From Prolixibacteraceae bacterium (lineage in GTDB: Bacteria; Bacteroidota; Bacteroidia; Bacteroidales; Prolixibacteraceae), in NCBI GenBank assembly GCA_023251475.1, contig JAHEYS010000062.1, forward strand, positions 1 to 39,845: a stretch of 39,845 nucleotides of DNA. Direction: 5' to 3'. Under the pieces are notes generated by a model. That model had not been told where the DNA came from and did not search any database. It was given only the letters and a program-made list of their open reading frames with translations. The translations under genes were made by a program, and so were the position numbers. Within the stretch, counting starts at the first letter, position 1. Every line of letters starts with the position of its first letter. This document shows positions 8,341 through 16,451 of this stretch, one piece after another.

Positions 8341-9102
8341 ATGAAAAAATACTTGTTTTTCGTCATTGTCATCGGGCTAATGAGTGCAATGCTGGTAAAT
8401 TCGTGTAAAAAGGAAGATATTTCATTTCCCCTTACAGGAACAGCATGGATTGGGGAATCCTTTTATGATCTCGTCGTAAACAGATATTATAATGGGGACA
8501 TTGAATATATTCTGAAAATGACCGGCGAGGGAACAGGAACGCTTTTAGTCGTTGACAACCACACTAACCGCGCAGCAATCAATATTTCAGGTCCATCACC
8601 CGTTACCTGGACTTTAAAAGGAGAAAAGGTCACCCTGAGTACATCTGCAGAAACGATGACAGGTGATATTAGCTATAGTAACGAGAACATTAATTTCCTG
8701 CGAACAAACTCAACTTATCTTGGTTTTGACAAGATAGCGGAGAGCAATTCCCTTGCTATGAAAGTTTTCAGAGGCACCTTTAAGAAAGTAGGAACAACCA
8801 CTACCACGGATGTGGTCTGGATATTTATCTCCGGAAAAGGGTTTAAAATGATCGTGCCGAGTTATCCCGTTACAATGTATCCCTTGTCAAAATACACGGT
8901 TGATACGTCTGGAAAAATTCTTGTCGATTTCTTTGGAGGGCAAGCCAGTAGTTCAATTCCAATAGATTATACAAACCATGGAGGAACCTATACGGCATCC
9001 AATGATTCCCTCATCTATACCACAACAAATGTCCCTGCAGCAAATACCTGGATGAATAGTTATAACTGGAGAGGAGTTTTCAGGCTGAAAGAGGTGAAGT
9101 AA
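8341..9102 (+). CDS. 253-aa lipoprotein of unknown family linked to SusCD (module A)
   Basis: The ORF track starts at 8305, but the in-frame ATG at 8341 gives MKKYLFFVIVIGLMS and a lipobox NSC at residue 22. It also matches the length and start of the module B homologue (16452-17213). The mature part begins CKKED and is rich in Thr, Ser, Gly and aromatic residues in alternating patterns, suggesting an all-beta fold. Conserved stretches between the copies are NGDIEYILKMTGEGTGTLL and DYTNHGGTYT. The protein ends NWRGVFRLKEVK in both copies. I do not recognise the family. Its position after SusD is where surface glycan-binding proteins usually sit, so a binding role is plausible but inferred. 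Confidence 0.85.
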   Translation: MKKYLFFVIVIGLMSAMLVNSCKKEDISFPLTGTAWIGESFYDLVVNRYYNGDIEYILKMTGEGTGTLLVVDNHTNRAAINISGPSPVTWTLKGEKVTLSTSAETMTGDISYSNENINFLRTNSTYLGFDKIAESNSLAMKVFRGTFKKVGTTTTTDVVWIFISGKGFKMIVPSYPVTMYPLSKYTVDTSGKILVDFFGGQASSSIPIDYTNHGGTYTASNDSLIYTTTNVPAANTWMNSYNWRGVFRLKEVK

Positions 9103-9104
9103 CT

Positions 9105-9136
9105 AAAAGTCCGCCGTCAATGAAGGCGGACTTTTA
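9105..9136 (+). terminator. Intrinsic terminator closing module A
   Basis: AAAAGTCCGCC and GGCGGACTTTT form a perfect 11-bp stem around a 9-nt loop, ending in a T run. It begins two bases after the lipoprotein stop codon. Confidence 0.9.
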
Positions 9137-9190
9137 AACATTTGAATATTTTATCAGAAATTCCGGACAAGTCCTTTCATAGGTCGGAAT

Positions 9191-9228
9191 CGGTAGATGG
9201 GTATCCATAAATTATGATACGCATACCG
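9191..9228 (+). repeat. Imperfect hairpin in the inter-module region
   Basis: CGGT and ACCG, then ATGGGTATC and GATACGCAT, pair around a 10-nt AT-rich loop with one mismatch and a small bulge. There is no T-run, so it is not a terminator. No counterpart is evident upstream of module A. Confidence 0.45.
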
Positions 9229-9270
9229 ATAAAAGGGATGATTTAATTTTCAAAACGGATCATGTCATGA

Positions 9271-9324
9271 AATAGCCATGGTTAACATGCCACAAAACGA
9301 AATGAAAATATCACCATGGCTATT
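9271..9324 (+). repeat. 12-bp perfect inverted repeat with 30-nt spacer
   Basis: AATAGCCATGGT (9271-9282) is the exact reverse complement of ACCATGGCTATT (9313-9324). The right arm lies inside sequence that has an equivalent near 583-606 of module A, but there the arm is altered. It could be a structured RNA element, a binding site or a remnant of a small mobile element. Confidence 0.6.
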
Positions 9325-9337
9325 CCATTTGGCCGCT

Positions 9338-9365
9338 AAAAAACAAATTATATACAAATGAAATT
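9338..9365 (+). repeat. A-rich ATG leader repeat, copy 2
   Basis: Twenty-five bases (9339-9363), including CAAATTATATACAAATGAAA, are identical to 32743-32767, where the ATG starts a sulfatase gene. Here the ATG (9358) opens only MKLIIFR and a stop. It appears to be an orphan initiation region. Confidence 0.65.
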
Positions 9366-9465
9366 GATAATTTTCAGGTGATGCTGTTTGTACCAGGTGG
9401 GTCTTCAATAACTTAATGACAAACAAAATCTAATACTTAATATGTTTTTACAAATAAGGTTTAAA
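9358..9465 (+). pseudogene. Scar of a deleted ECF sigma gene (module B)
   Basis: In module A the order is leader ATG, ACTTAATGG (the sigma start), about 600 bp of sigma gene, and CAAATAAGGTTTAG (the sigma end). In module B the leader is followed by ACTTAATGA and, within about 45 bp, by CAAATAAGGTTTAA. Both edges of the gene thus remain while regions 2 and 4 are gone. The residual ATG yields only MTNKI. The right edge is well supported; the match at the left edge is short. Confidence 0.6.
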
Positions 9466-9488
9466 CTGACGAATGTTTTATATTCTTT

Positions 9489-9541
9489 CCAAAAAAAAAG
9501 CAATAAATAATGATGATGTTTTGAGAGTTGATGCCTTTAGT
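9489..9541 (+). promoter_or_regulatory. Conserved sigma-fecR spacer block, copy B (candidate promoter or operator)
   Basis: This matches 1341-1390, including AGCAATAAATAATGATGATG and GTTGATGCCTTTAGTA. It ends 22 bases before the fecR start. Its survival next to a deleted sigma gene suggests it belongs to fecR control rather than to the sigma gene, though recent duplication is an alternative. Confidence 0.4.
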
Positions 9542-9563
9542 AGATATACCCCATTAAAATTTT

Positions 9564-10730
9564 ATGAGAGAAGAAAAATATCTTAAATATACCACTGAGG
9601 ATTTTGTCCTGGATAAAGCGTTCTCGGTCTGGGCCTTAACTGCTGACAGAATCAATGGGCCCTTTTGGGAAAAATTCATCCTGGCACATCCTGAAAAAAG
9701 CGACCAAATCGAAAATGCAAAATTGATTATCAAATCGTTGCAACCATTGGAGCCGGAGATTACAGAACAACAGCTCCATAAAATCCTTCTGAACATAAAA
9801 ACCCGGCACAAAACAAAATCGCTGATCAGTTACCATTGGGATAGATATGCTGCAGGAATTGCCCTTTTCATCGTTTTAGGCGGATTAATCTGGCTTTCAC
9901 TTCAAACAACAAAAGCCCGGTTTCCGCTTGAAGCCGGTAATGAACCATCTTCAAAAGGGAAAGTAATACTAGCCAACGGAGCTACCAGGGAATTTGATAC
10001 CGAGCAAACGACTATTAAACAATCGTCTCCTGGAGAACTTACAATTAATAATGATACAATTACGATTCAGCCGGAAAAGATAAATCTGGCGATGAATCGG
10101 ATCATTATCCCTTATGGTAAACGTTCTGATATCATATTAGCCGACGGGACCCATATCTGGCTCAATTCGGGCAGTCAGTTATCCTATCCAGCCAGATTCA
10201 AAACAGATTCCCGGGAAGTATATCTTTCAGGAGAGGCATTTTTTGAGGTAAAATCCAACCCCGATAAGCCTTTCTTTGTCATTACCCGGGATATCAAAAT
10301 CAGGGTTACAGGAACAAGTTTTAATGTTTCCAGCTACGATGAGGACAATACGACACAAACAGTGCTGGTAAAGGGGAGAATCACTGCCGGAAAAAATAAA
10401 TTGTTTGCCAAATCAATGGAGCTGTTTCCCGGTGAAAGGCTTACTTATACTAAAAGCAATGAAACCCTCTCCAGGGATAAGGTTGATGTAAAATTATATG
10501 ATTCGTGGGTAAACGGCTATCTGATTTTTGACAATGTCGCTATTACGGATATCTACAGGAAGCTGGAGCGATATTACAATCAACCTGTTGCGACAGTCGA
10601 AGGGGATGAGAAAATCACCTTTTCGGGAAAACTTGATTTAAAAAACAATATAAAGGATGTGCTCGAAAACATTTCTTTTGCAACATCTGCCAAACATGAA
10701 AGGAATGTACCGTCCACTATAAAAAAATAA
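9564..10730 (+). CDS. FecR-family anti-sigma factor (module B)
   Basis: The 388-residue paralogue of the module A protein has the same architecture: a cytoplasmic sigma-binding part (about 1-90), a membrane helix (about 94-112, YAAGIALFIVLGGLIW), a FecR domain (about 180-275) and a DUF4974-like C-terminal domain. The N-terminal cytoplasmic part has drifted more than the periplasmic part, but TEDFVLDKAFSVWALTADRINGPFWEKF stays clearly alignable. There is no sigma gene beside it. Either it controls the module A sigma factor as well, or it has lost its partner. The start at 9564 lies close behind the conserved upstream block. Confidence 0.93.
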   Translation: MREEKYLKYTTEDFVLDKAFSVWALTADRINGPFWEKFILAHPEKSDQIENAKLIIKSLQPLEPEITEQQLHKILLNIKTRHKTKSLISYHWDRYAAGIALFIVLGGLIWLSLQTTKARFPLEAGNEPSSKGKVILANGATREFDTEQTTIKQSSPGELTINNDTITIQPEKINLAMNRIIIPYGKRSDIILADGTHIWLNSGSQLSYPARFKTDSREVYLSGEAFFEVKSNPDKPFFVITRDIKIRVTGTSFNVSSYDEDNTTQTVLVKGRITAGKNKLFAKSMELFPGERLTYTKSNETLSRDKVDVKLYDSWVNGYLIFDNVAITDIYRKLERYYNQPVATVEGDEKITFSGKLDLKNNIKDVLENISFATSAKHERNVPSTIKK

Positions 10731-10778
10731 TGCCTATGAAACAATAACAGACCCTTTTCAATGGAAAATTTCACAAAA

Positions 10779-10812
10779 AAACCGGGGCTTGCGTCCAACA
10801 AACCCCGGGTTT
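10779..10812 (+). promoter_or_regulatory. Hairpin in the fecR-susC spacer, copy B
   Basis: The arms are the same as at 2712-2745 (AACCGGGG and CCCCGGGTT), with two changed loop bases (CTT instead of TGT after the left arm). By eye the two 132-nt spacers differ at about seven positions, none of them in the stem. Confidence 0.6.
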
Positions 10813-10823
10813 AGAAAATTAAC

Positions 10824-10837
10824 TGACCTAAAGGTCA
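10824..10837 (+). promoter_or_regulatory. TGACC-N4-GGTCA palindrome upstream of susC, copy B
   Basis: The half-sites are identical to those at 2757-2770, with spacer TAAA instead of TAAG. It lies at the same distance from the susC start as in module A. Confidence 0.45.
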
Positions 10838-10862
10838 ATTTCAAACAAAAACAGACAAAATT

Positions 10863-13800
10863 ATGAAATTAAAATCAATTAAAGGGGGCATTTCCCAATG
10901 TCTCCGGAAAAGTTTTTTAGTTATGCGTTTAACCTTGCTATTTACCCTTTTGAGTACTGCTTTTGCATTCAGCTCGAATAGCTACGCACAAAATTTAAAA
11001 CTATCGCTGCGCCTGAACAATGCAAATGTTAAGGAGGTACTTAAAGCCATTGAAGATCAGAGTGAATTTATATTCTTCTACCAGGACCAGCAAGTTGACC
11101 TGAACCGAAAAGTAAATATTGCAGTTGAGGATGAGAATATTACCGAAATTCTCGATCAGCTATTTAAAGGAACTTCCAATGTATATACCATCCGGGACAG
11201 GCAAATAGTTATCGGTAAATCGCAGAAACAACTGGAAAGTAAGGGAACGCCTGTTGAACGGGTGCTGGAGGAGATCCAGCAACAGACAAAAATTCAAATC
11301 TCCGGTTCAGTTCATGACAGCAAAGGGATGCCATTACCCGGCGTGACTGTCGCTGTAAAAGGGACCACCAATGGAACAATTACAGACGATGAAGGGAAAT
11401 TTACAATTTCAATCCCTGCCGACACCAGGAGTCTCTCATTTTCGTTTGTAGGGATGAAAAGCCAGGAAATCGCCATTACAGGTAAAACAACGATTAATAT
11501 CGTTATGAGAGAAGAAACAGTTCAGTTGAGCGAAGTGGTCGCCATGGGCTATGGCGTTATGACGACAAGAGAAAAACTGACAGGTTCAATCGCCTCTGTA
11601 AAGGGGGAAAAATTGGCGGATCGCCAAACTACTTCTCCATTAATGCTCTTAGCCGGTCTGGCCTCAGGTGTACGAATCTCATCTACCACCTCACTGCCGG
11701 GGGTTCTTCCTGTAATTCGCGTTCGTGAAGTCTCTTCCTGGAAAGCCGGCGCCGGTGTGCTTTATGTCATCGACGGAGTAGTTAGAGATATTGAAGCTTT
11801 TCAGGCTTTAAATCCAAACGATATCGCCAGTGTGAGCGTATTAAAAGATGCTGCTTCATCAGCCATTTATGGGATGAAGGCAGGTGAAGGGGTACTTCTG
11901 GTTACAACCAAAACCGGCGAGTCGGGAAAAACAAAGATTGAATATGGATATTCCTATTCTGAAAGCACCCCATACATTCTGTTTCATCAGCTTAATGCTT
12001 ATGACTATGCCCTGGCAGAGAACAAGTGGAACAAACTGGTTGGACGCCTTCCGGGCGACAGCCGCTATTTTTTACCTTACGAAATAGAGTATTTTAAAAC
12101 CCATTCATACAACGGACTCGATGAGTTTTGGTCCAATCCCCGTTCTAAAAATCATAATATATCGGCAAGCGGAGGTAATGAAAAATTGAAGTATTTTATA
12201 TCCGGAAGTTTGAACAGAAGCGATCAACCCTCTTTTAACATTAATTATGAAAAATATACAGTCAGGGCAAAGATTGATGCCAAATTAACCAAACGACTAA
12301 CTTTCAATTTGAACATCACAGCTGAGTGGGATAAAAATGTAAGACCCAACTATGACAACGGGGATGAGACCGGCTCCAGCTTTCAATCGGATATGGCTCC
12401 GGTAGGCAATTCCGGAGGTATTTTTTCTCAGCTTTTGATACGGGAACCGACCAGTCCTTACTATAAGGTAATTGATGGGGTGACCTATCCAATGGACGCA
12501 CTTGTTGCGCAACTGATATTAGGCCAGGGAGGTACTCAAACCTACAACAATACCTTTTTTAATCCGATTGCTACCATGAAATATTCGATCCCCGGAATAC
12601 AGGGATTAAACGCAAGTGTGCAGTATTCATATAACAACAAATTTTCAAAAAATAAATTGTGGCGTGTTACTCCTTACACCTATAATTTCATAAGCGACAG
12701 GCATATTATAACCGACAACTTTAATTATGCGGGCGCCAACGGATGGAGAACAAGAGGTCTGATGACCAACCAGACTACGGCAGGTTTGAGTCAGACTTAC
12801 GGATCAGATAATGGTTATCAGGGCAATTACCAATTATCCTATGCCCATTCCTTTGGACAACACAATGTATCTGCCATAGCCGGCTATGAGTTTAGGGCAC
12901 GGAGATCGGATTATATTTTAGCAACCAGATATGGTTATGCTCTGGAATCGTATAATCAGATCAACGGAGGCAGCACTGACATATTGAACCAAAAAACTGC
13001 AGGCGACATTTCGATTAATGAAGGAATGGCTTCCTGGATCGGACGTGTGGATTACGACTTTAGTGGGAAGTACCTGTTGGGCTTTACCATCCGGAGAGAC
13101 GGATCATATAAATTTTCCCCCGATAAGCGGTGGGGCACATTTCCTGCAGTTTCAGCTTCCTGGGTTGCTTCGAAAGAGCCATTCTTTGACCCTTTAAAAT
13201 CTGTCTTAAGCTTCTTTAAGGTCAGGGCATCATGGGGTAAAACCGGAACTGACAATACCAATCCATTTCAGTGGCAGAACTCCTTTGCCAGTGGCACGCA
13301 ATATACCGAAGGGACTGAGATTGCCCCTACCCTTAAAACATCTGTAGTGCCAAATCCTTATATCACCTGGGAAAAAAATAATAACTTTAATGTTGGGATC
13401 GATTTTGGAATATTGAATAATATCCTGACCTTCTCGGCTGAGGGGTGGTACAAACGGACAACCGATATCCTGGGAACCAGGGTAGCATCCACCCCTAATG
13501 TGGTGGGAGCAAGCTTACCTGATGTAAACTATGGGATTGCCAGCGCCCAGGGAGTCGAATTTACAGTTGGTTATCAACAAAAAATCGGGGAGGTTTCGCT
13601 ATCTTTTAATGGAAATATCGCACATAGTGTGAATAAAGTTATTTTACAGGATGTGGCCGCCGGAACACGTGCCTATGATAATCCGAATGGCCAGCCAATG
13701 AACAGGTTGCGGGTACGCGAACTTTTAATTAATGAAACCGGGGATGGCGTTATCAGAACGCAGATCGAGTCCTCAACTTTAGCAGCCGAAAATGCCGTGG

Positions 13801-14447
13801 GTGCAACCCCGTACACAATCGGGAGTGAGAAAGTCCAGCTGGAACCAGGGATGTTGTATCTGAGGGATTTCCGCGGGTCGAACGGGACGCTTTTTGCCAA
13901 TTCACCCGATGGTAATTCAAATCATAACGGAACCGATGACATGATTTTTATACCCGGCAAATATACCTCACCACGATTGGTTTATGGCTTGAACGCCAAT
14001 ATCAACTGGAGAAATATTGAATTAAATATGCTTGCCGCCGGTACAGGTGGTTACTGGGCCTCCCAGGTACGTGGACTGACCTCTCTTTTTGAAAGAGTCT
14101 CCGATTTCTGGCCAAACGAGTGGACCCCTTCCAATATAAACAGTGGTCATCCAAGCCCCATTTACTCCATACATGCAAACTGGGCGGGTGGCCGGATTGA
14201 CTATCCCAATACTTATACCACTTATAATATGTCGTTTCTCCGTATGAAAAACATGTCATTAAGTTATACCATTCCTGCAAAAATTACCAGAAGTGCAGGA
14301 ATTCAGGGATTGAAATTTTATATAAATGTTGAAAATGCATTCATAATCTTCAAGAAATGTCCAAGTTATATGGATCCTGAAAGTATTGATGCAGCGGGTT
14401 ATCCTATACTGCGAGTCTATTCGCTTGGAGTTAATCTTACGCTTTAA
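10863..14447 (+). CDS. SusC-like TonB-dependent transporter with STN signalling domain (module B)
   Basis: The 1194-residue paralogue of the module A SusC has a signal peptide ending SYAQ, STN at about 47-117, a carboxypeptidase-D-like repeat at about 145-217, a plug at about 235-350 (VLYVIDGVVRD, VSVLKDAASSAIYG) and a barrel ending VYSLGVNLTL. The signal peptide, STN and carboxypeptidase-D-like repeat are nearly identical to module A. From TTREKLTGSIAS onward substitutions and small indels accumulate, including an extra loop around NGDETGSSFQSDM. This pattern suggests that signalling is shared while ligand recognition has diversified. It lies 132 bp after fecR and 36 bp before susD. Confidence 0.96.
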   Translation: MKLKSIKGGISQCLRKSFLVMRLTLLFTLLSTAFAFSSNSYAQNLKLSLRLNNANVKEVLKAIEDQSEFIFFYQDQQVDLNRKVNIAVEDENITEILDQLFKGTSNVYTIRDRQIVIGKSQKQLESKGTPVERVLEEIQQQTKIQISGSVHDSKGMPLPGVTVAVKGTTNGTITDDEGKFTISIPADTRSLSFSFVGMKSQEIAITGKTTINIVMREETVQLSEVVAMGYGVMTTREKLTGSIASVKGEKLADRQTTSPLMLLAGLASGVRISSTTSLPGVLPVIRVREVSSWKAGAGVLYVIDGVVRDIEAFQALNPNDIASVSVLKDAASSAIYGMKAGEGVLLVTTKTGESGKTKIEYGYSYSESTPYILFHQLNAYDYALAENKWNKLVGRLPGDSRYFLPYEIEYFKTHSYNGLDEFWSNPRSKNHNISASGGNEKLKYFISGSLNRSDQPSFNINYEKYTVRAKIDAKLTKRLTFNLNITAEWDKNVRPNYDNGDETGSSFQSDMAPVGNSGGIFSQLLIREPTSPYYKVIDGVTYPMDALVAQLILGQGGTQTYNNTFFNPIATMKYSIPGIQGLNASVQYSYNNKFSKNKLWRVTPYTYNFISDRHIITDNFNYAGANGWRTRGLMTNQTTAGLSQTYGSDNGYQGNYQLSYAHSFGQHNVSAIAGYEFRARRSDYILATRYGYALESYNQINGGSTDILNQKTAGDISINEGMASWIGRVDYDFSGKYLLGFTIRRDGSYKFSPDKRWGTFPAVSASWVASKEPFFDPLKSVLSFFKVRASWGKTGTDNTNPFQWQNSFASGTQYTEGTEIAPTLKTSVVPNPYITWEKNNNFNVGIDFGILNNILTFSAEGWYKRTTDILGTRVASTPNVVGASLPDVNYGIASAQGVEFTVGYQQKIGEVSLSFNGNIAHSVNKVILQDVAAGTRAYDNPNGQPMNRLRVRELLINETGDGVIRTQIESSTLAAENAVGATPYTIGSEKVQLEPGMLYLRDFRGSNGTLFANSPDGNSNHNGTDDMIFIPGKYTSPRLVYGLNANINWRNIELNMLAAGTGGYWASQVRGLTSLFERVSDFWPNEWTPSNINSGHPSPIYSIHANWAGGRIDYPNTYTTYNMSFLRMKNMSLSYTIPAKITRSAGIQGLKFYINVENAFIIFKKCPSYMDPESIDAAGYPILRVYSLGVNLTL

Positions 14448-14483
14448 AGAATCTTTTAATTAACTCTTAAAAAAAATTCTGTT

Positions 14484-16397
14484 ATGAAAATATATATAAA
14501 GAGCTCCCTGATTCTTATTGTAACCATCATGAGCTTAATCTCTTGTTCAAAAGTATTTGATGATATTACACAATATAAAAGTCTGACCCCTGAGTTGGTT
14601 TGGACCGACGCGGCTTACAGTACCCAGTATGTCACTCAGTTTTATACCACCAAGGATGATTATACTAAAAATGACGCTCCGGCCACCGATGAATGGGGTT
14701 TGTATCAGCAAAATACATGGACGGCCTTTAACACCGATCAAATGTCAGTTGCAGGAAGCGGAATCCAGGCGGCAGCCTCATTTAGCGGGTGTTACGCCAA
14801 TATCCGTAACCTGAATCTGTTTTTTGAAAATGTCGATAAGGGTACTTATGCCGGGAAAAAATACCTAAAAGGACAGGGATGGTTCTTCCTTGCACATCAA
14901 TATTTCAGATTGGTAAAATCATTTGGTGGAGTTCCGATTGTAAAGGAGGTCATCAATGCCAGCAGCTCCGATCCAAAAGCATTAGGACGACCAAGAAATT
15001 CGACCCTTGAATGTTTTAATTATATTACCCAACTATTGGATAGCGCAATCGCTAACCTACCCGAGCCAACCGCGCCGGGAGCCTCAATTGCCAATTATGA
15101 AAAATTCCGGATTACAAAGCCGGTTGCAATGATACTGAAAAGTGAGGTACTGATGTGGAAAGCCAGCCCAATATTCTGTACGACTCCAAACCAGACCTAC
15201 TGGCAGGATGCTTACAATGCCGTCAGCGAAATTAAAACCTGGTTGGACAGCAAGGGGTATGGTCTTTATACCACATGGAGAGGAAATACGCCTCCTTATA
15301 CAGGTATGTTTTATGACAAAACAGGGGCAAAAAAGGAGTGGATATGGGCAAAGGAATATGCTTATCCCACCTCAACACCTGCGGCAGCGCTATATAAAAA
15401 TAACCGACCCGTATCGCAGGGCGGGCAGAGCGATAATGTCTCTCCTACCTGGAATCTGGTAAAAAGGTATATGATGGCGGATGGCAAGGATACCGTCACA
15501 TCTGCATTTACTTATGACCGTTCCAATTACTGGAAAAACAGAGATCCGCGTTTTAAACAGACGATTGCCTATAACGGAGGCAGGTTTGGATTCCCTGCCA
15601 ATCCTACGGCACTTCCCAATCCAAATCGTCGCCAATGGACATTTGGCGGCATCATAAAAGGTGATCAACCTTTTGAACGCGGTTATACCTCTACCGGATT
15701 TTGTGTAAAAAAAGGGATTGATACAACTTTGCATAATCAGGAACTGGAGAAACTATCAACCGACTGGCCGATTTATCGTTACGCTGAAATTCTTTTAAAC
15801 CTGGCTGAATGTGCCAATGAATTGGATGCCCACCGGGCTGACGTAAAAGGACTCATAACACCGATCAGAAGCAGGGCCGGTATTGTCAACCTGGATGGCA
15901 GTTATGGACTGGCATCAGTCCCCAATACACATGACGAATGGCTTAAAATCATTATGAATGAACGATTTATTGAGCTTGCGCTTGAAGGGAAAAGAGTCTG
16001 GGACATTAAACGAAGGGTGCTGTTTGGCGATTTCCGTAGTTATGGCTATTTCTACGGTCTCCGGTCAACAATCAACCAGGCGGGTGTTGACGCCCTGAAA
16101 TTGAAAGTTGCCCGTAATGGCGCCGTAATTGTTCTTGCAAAATTATCCAGCCTCTCGCTCTCTACCGAGGATGTTTATAAGGCGCTGAGCGATACTTTGG
16201 CATCCACAGCAAATCCCGATCAACTTTATCTTAAAATAATGACCGATAAGGTTGAAATAGCCGATCTTACCAAAACAGTTCTCAATCCGTGGGACACAAA
16301 TGCTCTTGAAGCGATTCCGGCTGCATCCCTATTAACCGATCCAATGATAGAGCAAAGTAAAGATTATGGCGGCCCGTTTAATCCTAAACTAAATTAA
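14484..16397 (+). CDS. SusD-like glycan-binding outer-membrane lipoprotein (module B)
   Basis: The 637-residue lipoprotein has lipobox LISC (Cys 21). It carries the SusD/RagB segment MNERFIELALEGKRVWDIKRR and shares long blocks with the module A protein, such as SCSKVFDDITQYKSLTPE and LDSKGYGLYTTWRG. Differences concentrate in segments such as AKEYAYPTSTPAAALYK, where module A reads QQEFLYPTTSSGGLYK. It is expected to cap the module B SusC on the cell surface. Divergence from module A parallels that of the SusC barrel and suggests a related but not identical ligand. Confidence 0.95.
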   Translation: MKIYIKSSLILIVTIMSLISCSKVFDDITQYKSLTPELVWTDAAYSTQYVTQFYTTKDDYTKNDAPATDEWGLYQQNTWTAFNTDQMSVAGSGIQAAASFSGCYANIRNLNLFFENVDKGTYAGKKYLKGQGWFFLAHQYFRLVKSFGGVPIVKEVINASSSDPKALGRPRNSTLECFNYITQLLDSAIANLPEPTAPGASIANYEKFRITKPVAMILKSEVLMWKASPIFCTTPNQTYWQDAYNAVSEIKTWLDSKGYGLYTTWRGNTPPYTGMFYDKTGAKKEWIWAKEYAYPTSTPAAALYKNNRPVSQGGQSDNVSPTWNLVKRYMMADGKDTVTSAFTYDRSNYWKNRDPRFKQTIAYNGGRFGFPANPTALPNPNRRQWTFGGIIKGDQPFERGYTSTGFCVKKGIDTTLHNQELEKLSTDWPIYRYAEILLNLAECANELDAHRADVKGLITPIRSRAGIVNLDGSYGLASVPNTHDEWLKIIMNERFIELALEGKRVWDIKRRVLFGDFRSYGYFYGLRSTINQAGVDALKLKVARNGAVIVLAKLSSLSLSTEDVYKALSDTLASTANPDQLYLKIMTDKVEIADLTKTVLNPWDTNALEAIPAASLLTDPMIEQSKDYGGPFNPKLN

Positions 16398-16451
16398 CAC
16401 CTTACAGGATTACCAGCGAGAAAGCATTAACAATATTAAAATGAAAACATT

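Larger units (their letters stand above)
571..9102 (+). repeat. Tandem duplication, module A (sigma-fecR-susC-susD-lipoprotein)
   Basis: This is the first of two directly repeated modules; the left boundary, about 571, was judged by eye. It aligns gene by gene and through the intergenic DNA with about 9297-17213. Noncoding landmarks shared by both copies are the A-rich ATG leader near 618-645, the end of the sigma gene (CAAATAAGGTTTA), the block ending GTTGATGCCTTTAGTA, and the 132-nt fecR-susC spacer. Module A alone keeps the sigma gene. Confidence 0.85.
9137..9563 (+). other. Gene-free stretch between the two modules
   Basis: I see no coding gene here. From left to right it contains an imperfect hairpin (9191-9228), a 12-bp perfect inverted repeat (9271-9324), the A-rich ATG leader repeat (9338-9365), the likely scar of a deleted sigma gene (about 9358-9465), and the conserved block preceding fecR (about 9489-9541). 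From about 9297 onward it aligns with the sequence upstream of, and flanking, the sigma gene of module A. Confidence 0.75.

Noticed and set aside
15390-15734. 114-aa minus-strand ORF inside susD of module B
   Set aside because: The + strand frame is a clear SusD gene and the antisense frame shows no family features.
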